A stretch of 64,000 nt of DNA, taken from contig JAJLRJ010000008.1 in NCBI GenBank assembly GCA_024195265.1, forward strand, positions 27,735,432 to 27,799,431, given 5' to 3'. Below are positions 57,721 through 64,000 of this stretch, piece by piece (the stretch's first letter is position 1; each line of letters begins with the position of its first letter). The notes beneath the pieces are model-generated. The model was not told the DNA's origin and did not search any database. It saw only the letters and a list, made by a program, of their open reading frames with translations. Origin of the DNA: Dendrophyllia cribrosa. Taxonomy: Eukaryota > Cnidaria > Anthozoa > Scleractinia > Dendrophylliidae. Both the position numbers and the translations under genes were made by a program.

Positions 57721-58780
57721 TTTCACGGTAATTGGTATAAAATGCTTATGTTGTATTCGTCCCATGATTCAGCCCTACAAGCCAGTCTTTCGTAAAACTT
57801 TCTATTTTCGCACGCAGTCTTGCAGTCTTTGCACGCATTTTGGGCATCCTACTGATGAACAGTTACGAAATTCAGATATATTTAGTAGCCACATTTATTT
57901 GCGGTCTGTCCCCTTTGAATTAGCTCCCAGGTTTCGCGCTGCCGTTCTGTCAGTGACGTTCGAGCGACGGAACAACCGTTGCCATGTGCGTTGCCATATA
58001 AACAAAAGAATCACTGGAAAATTTTTCGGTTTGGTGTTGAGCGCTTGTTTTGGCACTGTGAGAAAATGGATGTTTCCCGTTTAACGAGCTCATCAAATGG
58101 AATTTTTAGCTATGTGTTTAATCACATTGCAGGCGAAGATGAATGTGCGCGAACATGTTCTGCTTATTGAAATGCTTTTCATAACGGAATGTGGGTTACA
58201 GACTTACCTGCAAATGACTACGAACCGCTTGAGGTATCACGTGGTGCGCAGGGCGTGGCAAAAAAGGTGGGCGTTTCCTTATTATTGCTTTTGTTTAAAA
58301 CTTATCTGTATTAAATTCAGTAGCGTTGGTTTCCATTTGAAAGAAGTTTATTTCGACGTACGTTTCTAAAGCAAACAAAGGTGGGACACAAGTTTATCGC
58401 ATTTAGTTGTCTACCGTGTTTTGTTTTCTTCAAAGGTTTGCAATTGAGACGGCGTACACATGAGGAAGCTATAGATTGATGCTCAAACAAGATATTTTTT
58501 ATTTAGTTGAGTCATGGGTTCCTGGTTGAGTGATATGAAAAGAAAAAAAGTGCTTAAACAACAATAATTTTATTTGCTCTGAGTGACCAGAAAGAAAGCG
58601 CGCGCGCACGACACGTTTCAATTATGACATAATATTCGAATATTTGCGTCACACTGTCATATTTTGCAAAATCAGTTTTATTTTGCTAAACAAATCGGAA
58701 AAAAGGGCCAATTCGTTTTTAATTTTTTGGAACTGTTACGCTTATTTCGTAATTTACTCCCATAATAATTAGTCTGTTCC

Positions 58781-59100
58781 AGGTGTTCAGATTGTGGGTA
58801 GCGAAAAAGAGATAGTGCGCAAGAAAACAAATATCGTAAACGGAAAAACGAAGCAAGTTCAAAGGAAAGGAAATCAAGGCTCTCTTGTGTTGATTCTCCC
58901 TCCGTCAGCGGGTGCAAATTATTTTTCTTCTCCCCATCGCTCTGAATGTGGCTGTTGCGCGCTGTTGTGTGTGTTTTTAACTCGTGAATACGCGAAGTGT
59001 TGAACGAGTTATAACAGTGGGACAAAATAACTCTCAATCGCTCGAGCACTCGATCGGTCGTGAACATTGACCCCGCGATATGTAATAATCACCTGCCTTA
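58781..59100. repeat. Dispersed repeat fragment
   Basis: It starts with a diverged tgttccaggtgttcagat terminus (as at 15829). It contains ctcgtgaatacgcgaag.gttgaacgag, which recurs at about 62112-62145. Confidence 0.55.
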
Positions 59101-59416
59101 CCCATGGAGAGAGCGTTGGAGGGAGGGGAGGGCGCGGAGTTAAACGCAAGGGGTGGGGGTCGGTGGAGCAAAACGTTTAGGAGAGGGGAGGGGAGAGCAC
59201 GAACGTTTCGTGTTCACGAGTTGGCTCATAGGAACCTTTGACTCTAATTTGAATTCTGATTGGTTCATTATATTTGTCCTCTTTGAGATTGACCAGGTGT
59301 AATATTTTGGTTTTAGTTTTAAAGAGGTAATTATAGAAAAATAATGTTACCGAGTTAATCCTGGTACTTCAACTCAGACACCACTTCTTCTAACGTTTCA
59401 ATGTTCTTTTTTCTAG

Positions 59417-59489
59417 AATTCGAATCAGCTAGAAAAAGAACTGGAAGAGAAGATGGACGTCCTCGATCAGCTGGAGGCACAGTGGGCTG
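59417..59489 (+). CDS. Repeat-gene exon A (coiled-coil segment)
   Basis: The acceptor is ttttttctag and the donor gctg|gtaagt. It has 24 codons plus one base. It enters in phase 0, so at least one more coding exon upstream is likely unless translation starts at the ATG at 59453 within this exon. Confidence 0.7.
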
Positions 59490-62400
59490 GTAAGTTATTA
59501 TCTGCCACAAAAAGATTCAACCTTCAACATCAGTAGGGTAACGTGGCTCTAACCTTTAATTCTGTGAACAAAATTCTGAGGTTGTGTTGCTGATAATTAT
59601 ACTGCACAACTAAAAGTGGTTCTAACGTTTGAGACTGTGAATGAATTTCTCAGGTATGACCATTCAAATGTTAGCTTTTGAGCAGTACTTTCCTGTGGTA
59701 CTATTAATTATGCTGTACAAGATGATTCTAACTATGAGACTGCAAATGAAATCCTACCATGTGACCATTCAAATGTAAGCTACTGAGCAGTGCTTTCCTG
59801 CGGTGCTGTCTATTATGCTGCATAAGTTGGTTCTAAATTTTGAGTCTTCGAATGAAATCCTACCATGTGACCATTCAAGTGTGAGCTACTGAGCAGTGCT
59901 TTCCTGCGGTGCTGTTTATTATGCTGTACAAGTTGGTTCTAACTTTTGAGTCTTCGAATGAAATCCTGCCATGTGACCATTCAAGTGTGAGTTACTAAGC
60001 AGTGCGTTCCTGTGGTGCTGTTTATTATGCTGTACATGTGTTTGAGCCTGTACATGTGAATGAATCTTTGAAGTGGGACTAGTCAAATAAAAACTATTGC
60101 GCAGTACGTTTCTGTGGTGCTAGCGCGCTGTTGATTATATTGTACAAGGCGTTTCTAATTTTTGAGTCTATGGACGACATTCTAAGATATGACCATTATT
60201 CACATAAAAGTTATTCAGCGGTTCTATCTTGTCGTACTGGGGCTGGATGTACGAAGCCCTCCTAAGTTAAGACATGTCTTATCGATCTCTAAAGTATTGT
60301 CATTCCAACAATAGGCTATTGCTAAGAAACAATACTTAGGATATATCTTAACTTAGGAGGGCTTCGTGAATCCGGCCCCTGTTAATACGCGGTTGAGACC
60401 ACTTGTTTAAACTTTAATAGTTTTGATTAAAATTTTCAACCTGCGTATGCTAACTTAAAATGTAACTATGAATGACTGTGGTTTTGATTAACAGTAGTGA
60501 AAGAACAACTCGAAGAATGGAGTTCCATGAACGAGACTGTAACAGTTGTCAAGACTCAAGATGATTTAAACACTTACGCTGATGTGAACATCTTTAAAGG
60601 TAGGTTATAAAAAATACACGATCGATGTAAGCTCATTTAATTTCAGATCCACAATATCAAATTATTTTTTATTAGGCACTTGCCCAATGATCTGAACTAA
60701 AAAAGATCTAGTACAAGTACAATTAGTTTCTTAGCCTTTAAAGCTTTTCTGAAACACAAATTATCTATAGAGCCTTCAAGTGTCCGTGAATCCCTGAGCC
60801 TGTGCACCCGAAGGCAGGCGTAGGAGGGGACGACCAAGAGAGACGTAGCGGAGAACAGTTGACGACGAAAGGACACAGCTAGGATTTAGAACCTGGAGAG
60901 AAGCGGAGACTGCAGCCAGAGACAGAACAGCTTGAAGGAGGAGGGTAGAATGGTCCTATTCTCCACGAGCGGAGAGAAGATAGATGATGATGACTTGCCT
61001 ACTTATTATTACTGCGGTGCGCTAAAGCCACACAAATAATTTGAGTATTTAATGTGGATGATTTTGTGAGTAGTTTCTTATTCTTTTATTTTTTCTTGTT
61101 GTTTTTGTAAAGCCGATGATTACTTCGAAGCTCAGTCATCTTCATTCGACGATTTCCAACCAAACAAAAATGCCGAAAAACAGCTTGGTGTACTCAAGGA
61201 TGAGAGAAACAAAGAGAAGCCAGATGACGATTTGCAAGAAATCGCTGGAAGGAAAACGGAGATAAAGCTTTTTAAAGGTATGAGTACCATCTAACAATGT
61301 TAGCCCACATCATCATCGGCCACTACACCAAAGTCCTCTTTCTTTTTCTCTGAAATTATTGGCTGATGTCCTGTTGCGTCTGCTCTGCAGTTCTGTGTGC
61401 ATGAGAAAAGACACTTTACGAGGTGTCTCTTCGACCACGCGTATGAAATCCTATATCATAACCATACGGGATGGAAAGGGGGAATGGGGTGGGGAGGAGG
61501 AGGTTTGGGGAAGCAGCACGCAGCTATACTCCTACTTGCTTCCTGCTAGAAACTGGAGCTAAGCCCTGGCTGTGTCAGTATTTGTTATTAATATACTATC
61601 GCTTTATTCTTGTTTAGCTGATGATTACTTAGAGCTACTGTCGTCTCTATTTGACGATTTCTTGCCAAACCAGGAAGTTACAGAGCAGCATGATGGGCTG
61701 GGGAACGTGCTCGATAACAGAGAATCAGAGTTAAAACTTTTCAAAGGTATTTACAGCTTCATTGATCAAGTCATAGTACATATATTGGTGTGTCCATTAC
61801 AAGTGGCTCTTTATCATGCTTTGTAGTACACGTTCCTTTGTAATAATTGTGTTAAAGGGCATTGCCACGGGGAATTTGCTGTGCTTTGGTCAAAATACAC
61901 TTCATATTTGACAAAATACCTTAGCTCACACATTATTGCTTTAAAGACACCAAAAATAAAAAATTTCAAGTAATTTGTCGAAGGCCCTTGTCGATAAACC
62001 ATTATCAGTTTTTGACAAGACACTTGGAGAACTTGAAAACATTGGCCAATTTTTGGCAAAATCGGACCCGTATAATTTTTAGGTTTTTTATGGATACAAA
62101 ATAATGTGTTTTTATCTCGTGAATACGCGAAGAGTTGAACGAGATATAGTATACGGGGACAGATATGCAATTTTTCACTCGTTCCACCATCTCTTATTTT
62201 TCTTAATTCTCCAGTATATTACGTGTTAAAAGATGATTGCTGTAGTAAACTTTTGTTTCAATTCCCCAGTGTAATTACGTCCTCCCGTTGTCTAGACAGT
62301 CTCGTTTCACACAATGCATATTTATGTCACGCTAAGATGTTTTGGTCGTTTTAAATCTGTTTTACTCTTCGATTCTTTGATTTCAAACTCAGTATAGAAA

Positions 62401-64000
62401 TTAAATTAAAACCGAACTGTGGATTTAACCTTACGTCGTTTCCAACATTGCCCCTTTAATACACACCTGACACAGTACGAGCACTTATTAGAAGCAAAAA
62501 TATATAAATATCAAGATCACATTATTTTCCTTTCGTTTATTTAATAAGCAGTACTCTTACCATCAGGCTGAATCAGCATATCCGCGATCAAGTAAAGATT
62601 GCAAATTTTATGAGCAATTGTTGAATTTTGTTGAATTATTTTTTTACAGCTGATGATTATTTCGAGCCACATCCATCGCCATTTGACGATTTTTTGCCAA
62701 TCAAGGAACATGGACAACAATCTATTAGACTGGGTAAGTGTTTCATAACAGTAACTGAGGAAAGAAACAAAGACTTAAAGGGGCTGAGTCACCATTAATA
62801 GTTACTGTTAGTATAACTTTGAAAAGCCAAAAGACGTATTTAAATCAAAGGAGACCTAAAAATAATGGTCCAGTTTTGTTAACAACTACCATATCAGTGC
62901 ATTAAAACTATAATTAAGTGTCACGGTGTTTTGCTGCAGATGGCCAGGATGGAAATGCATTGCAACTTGAAATATTTAGAATACATTTTTCAAGGTCTTC
63001 CCCGCGACATTAGAAACTCGATAAAAAATGGTTTGGTTTTGGTTTACCTTTAGGAATTCACTTTATATTTTCCTTTCGATGTTCAAATATAATTTTGTGA
63101 CTTAGCCCTTTAAGCACTGCATAAAATTCGAACTGAAGCACAACAGCCGACTAGATTACTTCAGCGGATAGGGGAAGTCCTAAAACAATATCGCTCCTAT
63201 CGCTCCTAGCCTAGGGGAAGATCGTATGATGACACGGAAAGAGAACAGAAAGAAATTGATCAACATTCCCCCCGCCCCCGCCACCCGCGCTAAATCATGA
63301 CTGCTCCCCACGAGTGTCCGTAAGTCGTTGATATAAACGTACTTGCTGCACATATGTCCGTGAAGCTTTTTCGACTGAATTATAAAGTGTTATGTCTTTA
63401 TGCTTGTGAACAGGAATCAAGAAGTCAAATAACTTGTTCAGTGAAGAGGAGAACAAAGACTCCGAGATAAAGCTTTTTAAAGGTAATGATTTATAGTACG
63501 ACGGGCTGTGGACAGGGTGCGCTCATTTCGGTTATGTTTTTCTGGCCAGTTAGTTTCATTTAACCAGGACAAACTAATCTTAGATTGCAATCTAAATGAT
63601 CCTAATAATATAGAACATGCCCAGTTAAATCTGAAAGTAAAAGGAACGCCACCAATATAAATGGACACGTCACTAAATCCGTGAAAACCTCCCGTTTTCG
63701 TTCCAAAATGTGATTTATTTTCCTGGGTTACATTGAGATGTTTCATTCTAACGGAAGCCTTTGTATCATGCAGGGATGCACTACAGTTATATCAACTCAG
63801 TCTTCTCAAAACGAGCTCGAGTTAATACCGCGCGTTCAGATGGGTTGGGCCATCTTCAGTGTTAATTCTTTTTTACTTTTTTATTTTAGCCGAGGATTAC
63901 TTTGACCTTCAGCCATCAGTCTTTGATGATCTTCTCAGCAGCGCTGGAAGCCATCATTATTTTACCGAAAAACAAGGATTCTTGAAAAGAACAGTTGCAG
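59417..64000 (+). CDS. Unrecognised acidic tandem-exon repeat protein, partial (7 exons visible)
   Basis: No family is recognised. Exons are 59417-59489, 60495-60599, 61113-61277, 61618-61746, 62650-62733, 63414-63482 and 63890 to the window end. All join in one frame. Exons 2-6 are multiples of three and start and end in phase 1, so any may be skipped without frame change. Exon 1 is coiled-coil-like (QLEKELEEKMDVLDQLEAQ). From exon 3 on, exons repeat a plan: [A]-[DE]-D-Y-[FL]-[ED] at the start, F-D-D-[FL]-[LQ] about ten residues later, an acidic spacer, and [IL]-K-L-F-K at the end. Predicted to be disordered and acidic; no membrane segment or signal peptide is visible. Function is unknown. 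The 5' end and the 3' end are not in view. Confidence 0.75.
59540..60235. repeat. 106-bp satellite array B (6-7 units)
   Basis: Its units have the same consensus as those at 53650 (ggttctaacttttgagtct, gaaatcctaccatgtgacc, gagcagtgctttcctg.ggtg). Starts lie near 59544, 59616, 59721, 59827, 59933, 60040 and 60149. Confidence 0.9.
60239..60379. mobile_element. 141-bp foldback MITE
   Basis: ggggctggatgtacgaagcc... and, inverted, ...ggcttcgtgaatccggcccc pair over about 36 bp with few mismatches, including cctcctaagttaaga. It would form a strong RNA hairpin. Confidence 0.85.
60495..60599 (+). CDS. Repeat-gene exon B
   Basis: The acceptor is tgattaacag and the donor aaag|gtaggt; it has 35 codons, phase 1-1. 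It encodes VKEQLEEWSSMNETVT... and ends N-I-F-K, a variant of the L-F-K end motif. Confidence 0.75.
60600..61112 (+). other. Intron with LINE fragment
   Basis: It carries the 3' end of a LINE at 60790-60995, followed by a gatgatgatga tail. The rest is AT-rich. Confidence 0.7.
60790..60995 (+). pseudogene. 3' end of a non-LTR retrotransposon
   Basis: Translation with two stops in place of Trp gives R-G-R-P-R-E-T-*-R-R-T-V, then T-W-R-E-A-E and A-R-D-R-T-A. This is the pattern that ends many LINE reverse transcriptase proteins (RGRPKTTWRR...AQDRTKWR). It ends in a short gat repeat, a common 3' tail of RTE-like elements. It is strongly 5'-truncated. Confidence 0.7.
61113..61277 (+). CDS. Repeat-gene exon C (full repeat unit)
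   Basis: The acceptor is ttttgtaaag and the donor aaag|gtatga; it has 55 codons, phase 1-1. It opens A-D-D-Y-F-E, has S-S-F-D-D-F-Q-P, a Lys/Glu-rich spacer, and ends T-E-I-K-L-F-K. Confidence 0.82.
61278..61617 (+). other. Intron with decayed SINE tail
   Basis: 61495-61570 (ctacttgcttcctgctagaaactggagctaagc...) resembles the 3' end of the tRNA-Glu SINE body at 33010-33050. Confidence 0.4.
61618..61746 (+). CDS. Repeat-gene exon D (full repeat unit)
   Basis: The acceptor is ttgtttag and the donor aaag|gtattt; it has 43 codons, phase 1-1. It opens A-D-D-Y-L-E, has L-F-D-D-F-L-P-N-Q-E, and ends S-E-L-K-L-F-K. Confidence 0.82.
61747..62649 (+). other. Intron with TTAA MITE
   Basis: It contains the MITE 61852-62459. 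The remainder is AT-rich. Confidence 0.65.
61852..62459. mobile_element. 608-bp TTAA-flanked MITE
   Basis: TTAAAGGGCATTGCC at the left and ACATTGCCCCTTTAA at the right are imperfect inverted repeats with TTAA at both ends. The interior contains the ctcgtgaatacgcgaagagttgaacgag motif shared with 58960-59010. Confidence 0.65.
62650..62733 (+). CDS. Repeat-gene exon E (first half of a unit)
   Basis: The acceptor is tttttacag and the donor ctgg|gtaagt; it has 28 codons, phase 1-1. It opens A-D-D-Y-F-E and has P-F-D-D-F-L-P-I-K-E, but lacks the K-L-F-K end, which is supplied by exon F. Confidence 0.8.
62734..63413 (+). other. Intron inside a repeat unit
   Basis: No mobile element was recognised in this 680-bp intron. 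It separates the two halves of one repeat unit that exons C and D carry unbroken. Confidence 0.7.
63414..63482 (+). CDS. Repeat-gene exon F (second half of a unit)
   Basis: The acceptor is tgtgaacag and the donor aaag|gtaatg; it has 23 codons, phase 1-1. It encodes KKSNNLFSEEENKDSEIKLF-K, i.e. the acidic spacer and end motif. Confidence 0.78.
63483..63889 (+). other. Intron, nothing recognised
   Basis: This is an AT-rich intron with only chance frames. Confidence 0.7.
63890..64000 (+). CDS. Repeat-gene exon G (unit start, runs off the window)
   Basis: The acceptor is tttattttag before 63890. It opens A-E-D-Y-F-D and has V-F-D-D-L-L-S, then His/Tyr/Lys residues up to the window end. No donor is seen. 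Confidence 0.78.

Larger units (their letters stand above)
53471..59416 (+). other. SVOP 3' UTR and intergenic/5' region of next gene
   Basis: It contains a satellite array (53650-54120), possible AATAAA signals (54363 and 54963), a repeat copy (55228-55850), MITEs at 55381-55683, 56178-56330 and 56400-56865, and a 120-bp duplication (57262-57400 and 57597-57720). No accepted gene lies here. The 5' exon(s) of the repeat gene that begins to be visible at 59417 may be in 57-59 kb but could not be set. Confidence 0.5.
59490..60494 (+). other. Intron with satellite array B and a hairpin MITE
   Basis: This intron is almost wholly repeat: the 106-bp satellite (59540-60235) and the foldback element (60239-60379). 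Confidence 0.8.

Noticed and set aside
57764..58369. Overlapping frames of 106 and 90 codons as first exons of the repeat gene
   Set aside because: No donor in phase 0 matching the acceptor at 59416 was found, and composition is not convincing.

Overview
This window is animal nuclear DNA. It is AT-rich and has small exons with GT-AG introns, LINE, Penelope and SINE retroelements, and very many inverted-repeat DNA transposons. The repeat types resemble those of anthozoan cnidarians such as stony corals; that placement is inference from remembered repeat families and gene structure. There is no operon structure, CRISPR array or ribosomal RNA.

Layout: (1) 320-7285, the last four exons of an ABCC4/MRP4-like ABC transporter on the + strand, with its 5' half outside the window. 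(2) 7286-21775, intergenic DNA built from nested mobile elements: a TTAA-flanked MITE, a second TTAA element split by a 3.4-kb insertion with a 9-bp target duplication, an intact sister copy of that second element, and a rearranged Tx1/L1-type LINE. (3) 21776-53470, a complete gene for an SV2-related major facilitator (SVOP), 520 residues from 16 exons. All exons join in frame. It has two alternative first exons of the same length and phase. Its introns hold a Penelope-like element, a PIF/Harbinger remnant, nested piggyBac-like elements, a Mutator-like MITE inside another element, two SINEs, and a 2.9-kb palindrome with 1.2-kb arms and Polinton-like ends. (4) 53471-59416, a 106-bp satellite and more MITEs. 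(5) 59417 to the window end, part of an unrecognised acidic repeat protein. Its symmetric phase-1 exons repeat an Asp-Asp-Tyr-Phe-Glu / Phe-Asp-Asp-Phe-Leu-Pro / Lys-Leu-Phe-Lys pattern.

The three genes share the + strand, but nothing indicates a shared function. The ABC transporter and the SVOP-like protein are both membrane transporters. The strongest candidates for something undescribed are the tandem-exon acidic repeat gene and the giant intronic palindrome, whose transcript would fold into long double-stranded RNA. Exon limits were set by hand from splice consensus and reading phase. No alignment, domain search or RNA data was available.
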